A stretch of DNA of 64,000 nucleotides from Gentiana macrophylla (Eukaryota > Streptophyta > Magnoliopsida > Gentianales > Gentianaceae). The stretch covers positions 1-64,000 of the forward strand of contig JAOBSW010000921.1 in the NCBI GenBank assembly GCA_026214975.1, given 5' to 3'. The notes below the pieces were generated by a model that had not been told where the DNA came from, did not search any database, and saw only the letters and a program-made list of their open reading frames with translations. Position numbers and translations under genes: made by a program. Shown here in pieces: positions 12,093 to 23,889 of the stretch; the stretch's first letter is position 1, and every line of letters starts with the position of its first letter.

Positions 12093-13200
12093 ATGGGTCT
12101 ATCTATCCTCTCGAGCATAATTCGTGGTGAAATAGGGTATAATTATTGGTACCATTTAGAGCGTTATCATCGAGCTCGAATGGTTCCAGAAGATACCGCC
12201 CAAACCATCTACAGCGACACCTGGGAAAGATGTTCATCAACGATTCATCACCGCAAAACCATTCCAAGAACGCAACCCATCTTTTCTCCTCAAATGTAAG
12301 AAGGACGAGATCAGCGCTTATAGTACCTCAAACGGTTTAGTGAGGAGTCGCAGGTGTACTGGACGCCGACGATCAAGTTCGTGACGTGATCCTTTGAAGC
12401 AAGAAAACGTGAAGGAATGTTGTACGCCAAGCTAAGCAAAGAAGCTTCCCACCCATGGAAGAATGTTTGGAGATAACGGCAAGCACCGCTGGCGAGAAGA
12501 AGGCAATTTTTGAAGCGAGAGGTGGACAAGTCCAAACCACGAGGATAAGGCTAAAGAAAATCGACAAGAAAAGAAAGCCATCCGTGACCATTTCAGGCGG
12601 ATCGCCACGGGCCGATCCGGAAGGAAGGATACTTTATAACCATGAGACTTTCAGATCTTAAATAGGCCACTTAGAGCAAGTTTTGGCGATCATGGAAAGA
12701 AAGGGTCCGCGAGAACCCCACACCATTACGAAGTCCCTGGATGTATGACCAAAGAAAGTTCTGCACTCTATCATCAAGACACAAGGCACGAGCCGGATAA
12801 TTGCGTAGATTTCCAACGTGATGTGGAAGCAAGAATTGCGGATAGAAGTCTGGACAAGGTTGTGCAACGACTCGCGCTTATGGCTTAACGCCGAGGACAA
12901 CAGGATTACCCAAAAAAATTATAATCGAGACCACGGCAGACAAGACGAGCCTCGGCCAAGAAGAGACTGCACTCGGACAAGTGGTCAAGCAGATGGACAA
13001 TCAATTCACAACACCATCAACACCATTGTGAGAGGCCCCGTAATGCATTTGAGGTTGGCAATCCAAACACCCGATCGGGAGGCACACAGCGAGCAGAGGA
13101 AGTTTAATCCCTTCACAGAAGTGTTACGGGCCAAGTGGACTCGCCCCAACAATGAAGGTTTGGTAATTGAAGTCATGGCAAACAAAACCTGGTGAAGAGA
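12093..13200 (+). pseudogene. Gypsy (Tat/Ogre-type) gag remnant
   Basis: Plus-strand frames contain a basic stretch, then SSALYHQDTRHEPDNCVDFQ, then VEARIADRSLDKVV, followed by IHNTINTIVRGP. This order resembles the Tat/Ogre gag end: Y-C-x-x-H-x-x-x-G-H-x-x-x-x-C-x-x-L-K-x-x-I-E-x-L-I, then I-N-x-I-V-G-G. The knuckle has lost its first Cys and its GH. The longest open piece is 12818-13195. Stops and frame changes rule out function as read. Confidence 0.5.
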
Positions 13201-13834
13201 GTTTGCGCGTTGTCACGCGCAAGGCTGGCCAACGCCCTATACTTGGCAAATTTTTCAGTTATGAATCTTAAGGAGTCCAAACTAATTCCTGCTTTCAAAT
13301 TTTCTTTGTTTGGATTTGTGTCCTCATATCCATCCTCTAGGCATGGTTCGCTCGCGACAACATTTGGAAAGGAATCGGGAAGAACGCCATGGTCAAATAC
13401 GCTGTGGTTAAGTCATCACAAGATACAACATAATTCGGGAAGGCCTCGCCTGATCGACCATGGGCCATCATCTCCCCGCCTAATATCACTTAAAGTTTCC
13501 AACCGATCGTAGTCCGTGGAAATCAAAAGAGATCTCGAGGTCGCCGGTTGCTACGTTACGCGGCCACCATCAAGGAGAAAAGAATCATGTTGGGTTGATC
13601 GTTCGGCAAGTTTATTGTCTATTACTTTTCCCACTATCTCATTTCTCGCACTTTATTTCGCTTTGTTCGCTGCTTATCTACCTTGGATACTTTTGGTTTA
13701 TTTTTCGCACTTTGTTTTTATCCTTTTATGTCCGCTGGATACCTCCATTTTCTTTGAATAAATGATCTCTTCAAGCACAACATACTCGCGCTTTGTCGTG
13801 CTTGCTTTTTCTTACTTTTAAACCGCACGATCGT
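13201..13834 (+). other. Uncertain Gypsy-derived spacer
   Basis: Two open stretches (13192-13512 and 13516-13761) show no family resemblance that I can defend. The second is hydrophobic at its C-terminal half (ALYFALFAAYLPWILLVYF), which may only reflect T-rich DNA. The position after a gag remnant suggests the deleted pol region or the 3' untranslated part of a Tat element. Confidence 0.3.
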
Positions 13835-14045
13835 CCTTAAAATTTCATGCGAAATGTCATTCGACCGCCCCGATCGCTGTGTTTTTAAAACGAAGTCAAG
13901 ACTAGCCTAGCCCCCGGCCGCCCTGAAACTTCACGTGAAACGCCACCGACTCGGCCCTCGACAAGTTATGATTTTAAAACGAAGGCAAAGACTAGCCTGG
14001 CCCTTCGCCCTTAAAACCTCATGTGAGTAGTCATCCGCACGGTCA
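13835..14045. repeat. 87-bp tandem repeat, about 2.4 units
   Basis: Units start at 13835, 13922 and 14009, the last partial. Each opens with CCTTAAAA or CCTGAAAC, then TTCATG/CACGTGAAA-like bases, and carries TTTTAAAACGAAG followed by AGACTAGCCT. Unit length is 87 bp in both full copies with roughly three-quarters identity. Tat/Ogre elements often carry such arrays in their 3' untranslated region, which fits the gag remnant upstream. Confidence 0.7.
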
Positions 14046-14399
14046 AATTTTAATTTGTCCAATCTTTTCGGCTAGTCCTAAGGTCGATTTAACTTAGTCC
14101 TCAAGCATCGTAAGTTGATATAGGATTAAAGTTACCCCGACTTGCGATGTTTAATACTTAATTTGTCGTTACCCGAACTCACGAGTAGTGCTCGCATTAT
14201 GTATGAACACAAGTATGCAATCCAACCCTCAGAGATGCATATCGGGCGTAACGCCTTAACTAATTTTACTTTGATACAATAAAACCGAGCGGCAAGCTCG
14301 GGCGGGTATATTAGCCTAAACAAGTATGTCATCTAAAATTTAAAACTAATACATGGTATACCTGGGGGCATACCACCCCAACAATATAATAAAACACCA

Positions 14400-15300
14400 A
14401 CAAACTCAAAACTCAATAAGACAAAATAACTTCTTTACTAAACAAATAAAGTAAAAGTACAAATTTTTCCTTCCAAAAACAAAACAAATGTCTACAAAAC
14501 TTTAATAGTCCTGAGTAGACTCTTTCGAGGCTCATGGAGGAGCCGAGCCAGATTAGCAGCTGGTTGGACGGCATACTTAGCCACTATATCCACCCCCGCT
14601 TAAAATCTTGGACGCGGTATAAGCCGCGCCATTCCTTGTCGGGTATTAGGCCTTCTAAGAAGGTCATCCAAAGACAAGAGAAGGAATTTGCATCCTCGCC
14701 TGCTACACCCTCGGGTATACCCATGGTAGAGGATGGGAATCAAGAACACCTTCAGAGCCTCGGCAAAACTGGCCAAGCTTTGTATTCCTCGAATGACCTC
14801 GGCACCGAGCCAAACCTTGGGCCTCTAGTCGCCACCCTTGTTGAAGGTCGCCGACCTCCTTCCTTCCTCTCTTCTCCTCAAGAAGTTGGGCTGCTAAGGC
14901 CTTCACTTCTTTCCTTGAGCTAGAGCCGAGCTTGCAAAGTCTTTATCTCAGATCCATCGTGCAAGCAATGCTTTAAGTTTTCTCTAGATCGCCTCGTCTG
15001 TCTGCCTTAGTCTTCATGGAAGCTATTTCTCCTGAGGTCTCACCCAACCTCTTGAAAACCTCCTAGCCGATCGTATCACCCTGGGACAAATAGGAAAATA
15101 TTAGGATCACAACTAGCTACTTTCAAACAAAATGGAATAAGGATGTAACACTTACCAACTCCACGGTTTTGCATCCAAGAATCGCCAACTCTCATCCGCA
15201 TAATCACACCCATCGCTGCTCATAGGTAGCCTTTCCCCGAGCTCCTCAGAGCTTTAGATTCTGCTCTTTGACGATCCAAAATCGCCGGGTAAATTTCTAG
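14400..15300 (-). pseudogene. Gypsy-associated coiled-coil ORF remnant, minus strand
   Basis: Minus-strand frames give KEVKALAAQLLEEKRGRKEV, then FEEYKASPVFAEALKVFL and YHGYTRGC. Rather than gag proper, this resembles the C-terminal part of the plant putative gypsy type transposon proteins: a coiled coil, then a segment with F-x-x-S-x-E-F and a G-Y-x-x-G box. Frames change at least twice. A matching N-terminal part is at 16380-17060 on the same strand, so one ORF may be split by the LTR-like arm between them. Confidence 0.4.
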
Positions 15301-15360
15301 TCTCCTTCCTTGGTGATAACCTAAGGACGCCTCCAAGAATACGTAAAATGATCTAAGAGA

Positions 15361-15660
15361 GGGGAGATTTGGGATATTTTAGATCGCACTTGAGATGTTG
15401 TTTCTCAAGCCGCATAATGATCAAATGCGTGAATTGGAATCAAGTCTTCATAGTTCCTAGGGATGGTTTATATAGAGAGAGTTATGCCCTGTTATGTATG
15501 GGCCTTGTCCTTGTTGGGCTTGAATTGTCGTGTTCCCTAAGGAAAAGGATTATGATTGATTAATCTCCTTGATTATAGGAGATAATTATGATATTCGAAT
15601 ATATGTATTATGATAGAGATTGAGCCTTTATGGCTCGTGATTCTTTCATAGTTATCTGCT
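15361..15660 (+). repeat. Left arm of inverted LTR-like repeat
   Basis: This arm matches 17820-18130 in reverse complement. Shared phrases in order are GATATTTTAG, TTGGAATCAAGTCTT, GTTTAT followed by AGAG, GTGTTCCTAAGGAAAAG (GTGTTCCCTAAGGAAAAG here), CTCCTTGATT and TAGGAGATAA. The arms look like LTR portions of one Gypsy family lying in opposite orientations, about 2.2 kb apart. Confidence 0.65.
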
Positions 15661-16080
15661 TATCATAAACGTGGGGGATACGACGGGGATCGACTCGCCG
15701 ACTTAGTGGCCCAAGCCGATCAAGTTGAACCGACCTACAGAGGTCGGGAAGAATAGCCGAGCCGCCATGATCTCGGAGTCTCAGGTGTAGAATGGTAGGT
15801 TTGAGAGGGACTTAGCCCAACCGATAAGGCCGGCCAAAGGTAGATTAGATACAAGTGTTGGCCGACCGACATAGGTCGGGTCGAATCCTGCACTGCCTAT
15901 TTATCAATGGAGGTCGGTCCTAAGCATTGGTCATCTTAGAACAACGTGGGCGAGTAGCCGAGCTATTACCGCTTTCTCCGCTTTAATATTGAGCCACAAA
16001 AGAGGTGCCACGAGGTAGGTCGGGGCCGCATCGCCACTTTCTTCGAGGAACGACTCCTCACACGAGGTCGGCCTCGACTA
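15661..16080 (+). other. GC-rich LTR-like sequence with CCGACCT/AGGTCGG palindromes
   Basis: No gene is visible. Short palindromes such as CCGACCTACAGAGGTCGG (about 15730) and related AGGTCGG words recur at 15875, 15911, 16016 and 16066. They may be regulatory repeats of the same Gypsy LTR as the arm at 15361. Confidence 0.35.
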
Positions 16081-16379
16081 TCATTTTTCTGGGACTAACT
16101 CTCTCAACAGCTTCCCAAGAGCTTTAAGCCAACTCGCTTCCTCGTGGGGAAAGATGCGTAAACACCAAAGATCTCTTCGCGACAGATCCTCCGTAGGTAA
16201 GATCCAAACAACCTGTCTTGGCACAGCCGGGCGAACCGCCACCTCTTTCTCCGCCTGCCAACAAGTCAAAGAAAATCAGCCACCGCAAACATAAACAAAA
16301 TGCTTAGTCGACAAAAACATAAGTACACTAGCAAAAAAATCGTGAAAGTAAGAAAGCCTGCACAGACTTCAACTCGGCT

Positions 16380-17060
16380 TTAGTGAATTCCACATATGAC
16401 CAGGGCCTCGCCCTCCAATTGAGCGGCAATGATTAAGTTGTAAGATAGATTTTGCCACTGGATGGAGTAGCAGCTGCACTTCGGATCTTCTCCACCCATG
16501 TCTCCCATACTCCGATCGCTCATCCTTATCCAGATCGGCAAAGGTTCCACATGCTCACCAGATGGCCGCCGTGGGCGCACGTAAAAGAATCTATCCTTCC
16601 ATCATTTAAAGGAATCCTTGCCTCGAGGAAGTATGGGAACGCCGAGGACTTCCTTGCCTCATGGAAAAGTAATATCGGGTAGGGTGGTCCTTACCCCTAC
16701 TCGGTGGTAGAAGTATCTAAACTTCAGGCTAAACCTCGATTTAACAAACGGCACCAGATGGCTTAACCCTATGATGGCCCTCGATGCCATCGGGGCTATC
16801 CGGGAGATCCCAAGCCCATAATGCAGGAGTACGGGCAAGGAGCGCCGGGCGGAAAGGTATTCTAAGACCTACCTCAAAGCACTTCGTGGATCGCATGGCT
16901 CCTCCGTGGGTCTAGAGCAAACAAGTTCGGTTCAAGGCGCTTCGAGCGAACCTCTCCTTATCCACCCCATACAACTCACAAATCTCAACTACATCTTCTT
17001 GTTTCAAAATCGACTCAACATCTCTACTCGTCCGCTATAGCCATAAAAGGAGAAATTGGG
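16380..17060 (-). pseudogene. Putative gypsy-type transposon protein (PF04195-like), decayed
   Basis: Minus-strand pieces in order are PMASRAIIGLSHLVP, RFSLKFRYFYH, WKDRFFYVRPRRPSGE and LPIWIRM. They fit the plant family in which a helical domain is followed by F-x-x-x-Y-x-F and then G-W-K-D-R-F-F-x-V. The WKDRFF box is the strongest signal. Stops separate the pieces. The function of this family is not known. It marks Tat/Ogre-type and related Gypsy elements. The longest open piece is 16380-16580. Confidence 0.5.
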
Positions 17061-17819
17061 CTTAAGGTTCTAAGAGAATAAGATTTTATCTACGGATAGA
17101 AGAAATCAAGTTATGAAATCGTAATGCAAAGGATGAGACGCTTACTTGCAAAATCGAATTTGAAGGAAGGACTAAGAATGGCAATCGGCAAAGAAATCTT
17201 TCCGTTTAGTACCAACGTGATTATAAACGATTGAAGTGACGGGATTATAACCCTCACTTACCTCAAAAACGGCCTCTCGCTTAATATTAGTAGGAACGGC
17301 GCCGTTCCCAAGTATAGCTATAATGACGCTAAAACTAGCCTTGCCACCTGGCAACTCTTCAATGTGTCAAAATCCGCAAGTCAAACGTCCGTCGAGCCAC
17401 CACCTTGACAGATTCAACCTACCAACCCTGTGGTCGCCTGGATCCGAGGGCTTGGCGACGATGCCAAAATTTGAACATACCCACGCGGCACCTCTCGCTC
17501 GACATTAAAGACATGCCGCTTGGTACCTTAAAGTGACCGGTTCAATTAGTCTCGATGTTTGCCCCGCCCTTTCTAAGGTTGATCGCTGTTTAGCCGAGAC
17601 CTTCAATAGTCATAGGTACTCGTTTTGTGCCCGACTCCCAAGGTCGACACCGCTTTCCATCCCGAACAACCGATGACCCATATTATCGGTCATCTTAAGT
17701 CCTTCGAGATGTACCACCTCGCATAAGAGTCCGAGATGTACCCGATCGGGTCGCTCCTCGAAAGGGCCCGCTCTCGGGCCGCTCAAATCGCCGTGGTCAA
17801 TCTCTAATCATATTTCCCA
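17061..17819. other. No gene recognised
   Basis: Open stretches here are short and overlap on both strands without family resemblance. The GC-rich part from about 17520 onward has the same character as 15661-16080 and adjoins the right inverted arm, so it is probably LTR material. Confidence 0.3.
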
Positions 17820-18130
17820 CATGTGTAATAGGTAGATAGTTATGAAAAGAACTCGAGTCATAAAGACTCCATCTCTATTCCTTAATACAAATATTCTAAT
17901 ACCATAGTTATCTCCTAAAATCAAGGAGATCAAATTAGTCATAATCTTTTCCTTAGGAACACGTTAATCGCTGTCCATAATAGACACGCCACGCGCTAAC
18001 TCTAGGCACAAGCCCCTCTACATAAACTATCCCTAAGGAACTACGTAAGACTTGATTCCAATCCCAAAAGATTGGATACGAGGCATATTGATCATCATCA
18101 ATGCGCCTAAAATATCCTAAACCACCCCTC
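17820..18130 (-). repeat. Right arm of inverted LTR-like repeat
   Basis: This is the reverse-complement partner of 15361-15660 and shares CTTTTCCTTAGGAACACG, ATCTCCTAAAATCAAGGAGA and ACTTGATTCCAATCCC-like phrases. Small indels separate the arms. The apparent ORF 17953-18240 is LTR sequence and is not treated as a gene. Confidence 0.65.
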
Positions 18131-18221
18131 GCTTTGTTGTTCTTTATATTCGGGAGTTTCTTTAGACTATCACTAAGAGAAAGTGAAGGATGCAGTTCTA
18201 GATCTAAACGAGTTAGATCTA

Positions 18222-19869
18222 TGTGCAGCGGATGGATCACGATTTATATGACACAATTCATAATTAAAGGACTTAAACTACTACAAGGGGGGTTTAAGAT
18301 CATGTTACCAATAACGGGAAGAGAAGCCTTGATCTTCCGATGTGTTCTCCAAACGGCGGTTGGTGGACACCCTTCTTGATAAACGAACCTCCTTGATATG
18401 CAACACCAAGAAAAACTCCAAGTTTTTCTTCCTCTAAAACCCAAGACAAGAAAACTAATTTTTTTTCTTTTTGGTGATATGGGGCTAAATTTTCAAGTCT
18501 GATTTACATTTGGAATAACTCTCCTTTATAGAGAGTAAATCCTGGCCTCCAAGTTTCTAATTAATTAAATAAATAATTAAAAAGAAATCACAATAAAGGA
18601 TAATTCCATTTATAAAAGATTGTGATTAATCAATCAATCAATTACAAATAAATCATCTTTTATTAATCATTAATCACACAAGAAAATCAAATCTTGCATT
18701 TAATGAAGTATGAAGCGCCACCCCTGTGGTTTAAAAGCCCACATAAAATGTCTTTTATGTGTATTATATTATTTAGCCCAACTAAATAATATTCATGCAT
18801 ATCAATTAATTGGCCCACCAATTAATTATTTCTCGAGGCCCAAATAACAAGAATATCATTCCAATTACGTAAGCTCACATCGGGACTATACATGAACCTC
18901 ATAACCGTGAGGCTCCACAATTAATTATTCATCGAATGTAATAAGTACATTAATTATTAATTCCGGGATTACGCCACCATAAACCCGAAATCGAACTCTA
19001 CCGATTATAGATGTATACTTATACTCAACCCATGTAGTGAATAAGTCGCCCATTGATATAATCACTACATACGGATTAACCCTCCATAGATCGCCCATTC
19101 TCGAGGGAAGTCTCCGTGAACCCGACTGAATATCTTATCCTTATTTACCATTAACCCCTCGATGATCAATTAGCACACATATCTCGACTAAGAGCTAATT
19201 AGTCAAATGTGAACTCCCGGATCGATCACTTCTTGTGGCTAACAAACAAGGGGATCGTTTCTCTACTTCCCGCAGAAGGAATGGATTCCATGTTTGTGAA
19301 AATCGTAACTATTCACTCATCCTGAGATAGTGCCAATGAGAAGTGGCTTGGAACACATATTAAAGTGAACCAGAACTAACACATCAAACACTACCCCTGG
19401 AAAAGCAAAGATCCTCGTGATCACCTCAGATTAAGGTTGATCCATATATGATCATCTAATGATTTAATAAGATTCCTCGACACGGAATTATACCGAGAAA
19501 TTCGATTAAATCGGGTCCAAATTTATATGAATGCCATCATATATAAATGACCCCAATGAGTAAATCCTCTACCGACAAACCGATAAGACTATCACACCCT
19601 AAGGTGTTCTCAAGATTATTGGTGTTTTAATCAAGAGACCCTAAACTCGATTAAGTTCACCACGGACTAATAGCTTAAGCATATCTCCACTAACTCAATC
19701 CTCACGTAATACATACACCGAAAGTTGTTGGTTACATACAGATATACTTAGTGGTTTGCAGCAAAGGTATTACTTTACAAGCACAAAGCAAGTAATAAGG
19801 TGAGATAAATTCATTATTCATTATTAAAAACAATTGCACAAATTGTCTTTTCGGGCACTACACCTAACA
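18222..19869 (-). mobile_element. 3' LTR of a minus-strand Copia element (1.65 kb)
   Basis: On the minus strand the LTR starts TGTTAGGTGTAGTGCCCG directly after the PPT at 19870 and ends CCGCTGCACA. These are ordinary TG...CA Copia ends. The plus-strand left end is TGTGCAGCGG at 18222. No ORF or second copy occurs in the window, so the left end is inferred from the end motif. The right end is firm. Confidence 0.65.
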
Positions 19870-21515
19870 ATCTCCCACTTGCACTTAAATGACAAGCAAC
19901 GATTGTTTTTAGAGCACACCCTTTCTCATCTTATTCACAACACTCTCCCACTTGCTCTAAAAGCAGCATTGAGACATATCCATCAATGCCGCACTCCTCC
20001 AAGCACTCTCGACTTGGTACCGATTTGCTAGGTTGTCGACTCGAGACGATCTTTAGGATTGAAACGCTGTCGGTCCTTCCAATCAAAGTGTACTCTCTCA
20101 ATATGCTTTTGACTTTTGTGACCGAGAAGATCCTTCTAAGCTATCTCTTCACTATTTTCACAATGAAGTGATATCGGCTTATCGTGCCCGGAATTACTCC
20201 TGCACTAAAAAAGGAAATTATAAGCACTATGAGTAAACACCGAGCCCGAGATCAACTTAATGATCATCCTTAATTTGACTACAAGTCGTAATCAAGCTAG
20301 AAGTCAACCATATTCAAGTTTGCACCGAATATACAAGCATATGATTCCTCGCTCTTCAAAAAAATACTTGAGGACGCACTAAACCGCTTATTTTATGCTC
20401 GAATCCGAGATTCGACTATTATTGACTTGTGACAACCTCGACTTGTCGTTATCCAAGAGAGACTCTATCCCATTTTCTCTTTTATCCGAGATTTAAAGAA
20501 TCATTCCCCGAGAGGTAAGGTAGGACTACTCGCTGAATGCCGCAACCAGATATGCATAATCATCTTATTCAATAAGATGGACGGGATAGCCAATGACTCA
20601 TTCTTGTGAATTTGACCGAATCGCATTCTTAGAACATAGTCCAATTCCTTCATCCGTAGAATCTTAGCGTGTCGGGCTTTCGACTTCGATAGCACACACA
20701 TGTTGTTTCCAATCAAGCTTTTGTTATCATTCATGAACACTAATACTACATTACTACATTACCAATATTGATATCCATTACATTTAAAACTTATCAATAT
20801 TTTGGTCAAGTCCACATATTTTAAAACATGTGACTTTTTTAATGACCGAGAGGTTCTCTTAAATCCACAAAGGATATAAGCCACGGCAAAGCTTCCTACC
20901 AATGGTTCTTTCTCAATAAATTAAGATATCGTTATCTTGCAAAAAGGTATTAGGGAATCACCCCTATCTTCTCGCTTTGTAACGAACTGCTATTCATTCT
21001 CACCTAAAACCCTTCTATTCTCAATGAATTCAGCATTCCGTTGTTCGCAAGAAAGTCTCAGTGGAATCACCACTATTTTCTCGCTTAACTAAATCTAGCA
21101 AGATCGAGTGGTGAGAGAGTTCAAGGTCCGGTTAACTCTCTACTTGTCGTGGAATCACCCCTATACCACTCAACTTTGCTACCGAAAGTTTAAACTTTCC
21201 TATTCATTCGCTTTTCTTCTATGTAGATCCAATTGCTCCCACTCGGGCCTAAGACACTCAGTGGTTCTACAATCGATCGAACAAAACCGGAGTACAAAAC
21301 TCCATTTACAGTGGTTAAGGCCACAAACCAACCTCTATGATCGTAATCCCATACAACCCACTAAGAGCCATAGGTTATCAATCACCCCGCACAGATCAGA
21401 AGTCCACAAAACTACAATGGGTCAATGGTAAACCATACTCCCACCGTGGTTGGGTGGATTGACATTCTCGATCTAGAGTATTTATCAAGGTGATCACCAA
21501 CAACTAATGTTGGAC
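19870..21515 (-). mobile_element. Copia internal region (RT-RNase H end), minus strand
   Basis: The PPT (minus strand AAGTGGGAGAT, 19870-19880) adjoins the LTR. Minus-strand translation of 20501-20760 follows the Copia RT palm: residues VFMNDNKSLIGNN where YVDDILLIGN is expected, then AKILRMKELDYVLRMRFGQ, close to the usual MKDLGxAxYILGxxIxxD, then ILLNKMIMH. The catalytic YVDD is changed to FMND. 21060-21515 holds faint upstream RT sequence. The element is cut at 21515 by the Athila LTR. Confidence 0.65.
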
Positions 21516-22295
21516 TGATGTATTATTTTATATGATTAAAAATATGTTATATTATTATGTTTTATCAACTAAAATTCTATGTAAAAAATATATGAAATTA
21601 TGATATAAATAGTATGAAATGTTAATCTTTATACTTTAGATATAAATAGTAGTTAAGTAGTAGTAAAATAGTAAAAGTTGTAATTTTGTACCGATTTTAG
21701 TAAATCGGAGTGTCGTGGTCGATTTACGTGGGTATTTGTGATATTTTATTGCAGATTTATAAACCGAGACCCCGAGAATCGACATATTGAAGTATAATCA
21801 TATCTCTCGAATGATTTAGAGAGTGCCACGAGCTTAAATGATCAATTGAATAGCTTATGGACAAGTGGCCAACCAACTGTTAAGTAAAATCGAGAAATGT
21901 CTTCGACAAACGAATGGCTCATCAAAATGACATTATCTCAAAAAGTGTTCTTCACTTAAAGTTGTAGATTTTTCCAAAGCTTTCCAATGCAATTTAAATT
22001 ATGAAGATTGAGGTCTACAACTTAAACAAAGGATCAAGTGGCTAATCGATTTGGGTTAAGAAAATCCCGTAAAAGCTTTCTGAGGAACACGAGGTTATCA
22101 AGAAGGCGTTATCTCGAAAAGTGTCCTTCATGAAAGTTGTAGAGTTTTCGAGACCTTAATTTTGGCATTTCGCTTGCAATTTTTGAGGGCCAGAACTCGA
22201 GATATGAATTTTAGAAGTTTAATAATTATATATAAAAATAATATCTTCACCGCACATGCCGGAGTGATCAAGTTAGTGGGGTAATCATTATACCG

Positions 22296-22323
22296 ACCGA
22301 TCCGCTTAATCTCGACCGGTCCG
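22296..22323 (+). promoter_or_regulatory. 28-bp dyad upstream of LTR TATA box
   Basis: ACCGATCCG, nine bases, then GACCGGTCCG. The half-sites are near-inverted (GGACCGATC against GGACCGGTC on the other strand). It ends 15 bp before the TATA box. The same arrangement with identical spacing occurs at 30753 and 33072. The 3' LTR has a shortened form at 36535-36552. Confidence 0.6.
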
Positions 22324-22338
22324 CCTTGAGACCTTGCC

Positions 22339-22346
22339 TATATAAG
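22339..22346 (+). promoter_or_regulatory. TATA box of Athila LTR
   Basis: TATATAAG occurs at this place and again at 36569 in the other LTR, in the same context. This is the likely core promoter of the element. Confidence 0.6.
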
Positions 22347-23688
22347 AAATGATCGAGAACAGATCGGGTGTACCATATATATATACATCATCTATATATA
22401 TATATATCTCCTCTCTCTTTTCTTTTCTTTTTTATTTTGTAGTTTGTAAATAAGGCCTTACGCCGTAATAATGTAGTTTTAGTATCGTTATAATGCTCGG
22501 AAAATCTCGAAGTCGGTTTTGTAGAAAAAGTTGTAATGTCCGGAAGAATACAACTCGAATCAAAGATTTGTAACCGGCAACTTTTCTTAAGTATTTATGT
22601 TTGTTTTTATATTTTTCGTTGTTATAATGTTTTTAGGCTAAATATAATCATCGCCAAAACTATGTAATCGGTTTTATTTCGATCTTTTCGTTAAAGAAAT
22701 GTTGTTAAGTTAAAATTATTAAAATTGAGTTAATTGAATCTTTTTCTATTTCGATCGTATTCAGATTGACATATTTAATCGATCCGAGGAATTCATAATC
22801 TAATTATGAATTGACGCCGTAGTCGTGGATATGAGATAAAAGATAGAAAACCGGAGGGTAAAATTGGCCGTGTGAATATTCTAAATAACGGAATCCGATT
22901 TTACCCGGGGTAAATTTGTTTTGGGAGAAATGAATTTTATTATAATTTGTACTTGAGATCGTAATAATGTTAAATCATCGCTAATCGAAACTTAAACCGA
23001 AAGTTGAATCGTCCGGCTTTGACAACCGGAGCCTTTAAAATAAAATTGACCGCTTGACGAACGGAATGACTCCTTTTATCTAAAGGTAGATTTGTACTCG
23101 ACCTATTCGTAAAAACCGTAATAGCTTGTGGACCTTGATCGATGCAATGGACATATGACAATTTCATACGCCGTGTGAGGAGGAATTGTTTACCTCAGGA
23201 GTGCACCGTTTCATTTACTCAATTGGACCTAAAATAAAAGGAGAGATCGAACACATTTCATTTAATCGAAAAGATCGATAAACCAATTATATAAGTTTGG
23301 CCGCTTTCTAAAATTATTCTGCTTAATATATTGGTACTATATATATTATATATATATATATATTTTGCAATTTATGTACATCTATATATATTTATATATC
23401 TATATATATTATATTAGAATAACATTTAAATTACGTATTTATTTTATGTTGACTAGAATAAGAGTGATCTGTGTTATAAAATTGCGGTTTAGATCGAGTT
23501 AATAATGCTCTCTTGGTGTTTAACCACACGTAAAAGAAATTACCAAGTTCCTCGAGGATTCGACACTGACTCACCATACTAGCACTACAATTTGACCCGG
23601 CATAATCGCCGTTAGAATCGCTTAAACCCGGAATTGTCTGGCGATTTTCCGCACCATTCTCGTGGTAAAAGTTAGCGTTGTCGCTTTT

Positions 23689-23711
23689 CCGCGCCGCTGT
23701 CGGGAACGCCG
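23689..23711 (+). other. Athila primer binding site, imperfect
   Basis: CCGCGCCGCTGTCGGGAACG stands where TGGCGCCGCTGTCGGGG is expected after a Gypsy LTR. The change at the first bases (CTGGCGCC read as CCGCGCC) belongs to the class of CTG-to-CG differences seen elsewhere in this element. Confidence 0.6.
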
Positions 23712-23889
23712 CTAATTTTTTTTTTTGTGTCTATGGTTACTACTTGTATTAGCTCAAAATTCTCGAGAATAAGTCAACACTTTTCTTATCCCATTTCTAT
23801 TTTATTTTTCGCTGGTTGTTACCTTATATGTAAATTACCAATTTTTACTACTATCAATTTCTAGTTATTTTCATTTTCGTTAGTTGATG

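Larger units (their letters stand above)
21516..23687 (+). mobile_element. Athila 5' LTR
   Basis: It starts TGATGTATTATTTT, as does the 3' LTR at 35764, and the two align along their whole length with many small differences. The 3' end just before the PBS is uncertain by a few bases. Contains the 28-bp dyad (22296), TATA box (22339) and a TA-rich leader. Confidence 0.85.

Noticed and set aside
14534..14923. 129-codon plus-strand ORF
   Set aside because: The minus strand shows the family-like coiled-coil pieces. The plus frame is a shadow without recognisable domains.
17953..18240. 95-codon minus-strand ORF
   Set aside because: It lies in the right inverted LTR-like arm and the other arm does not keep the frame.
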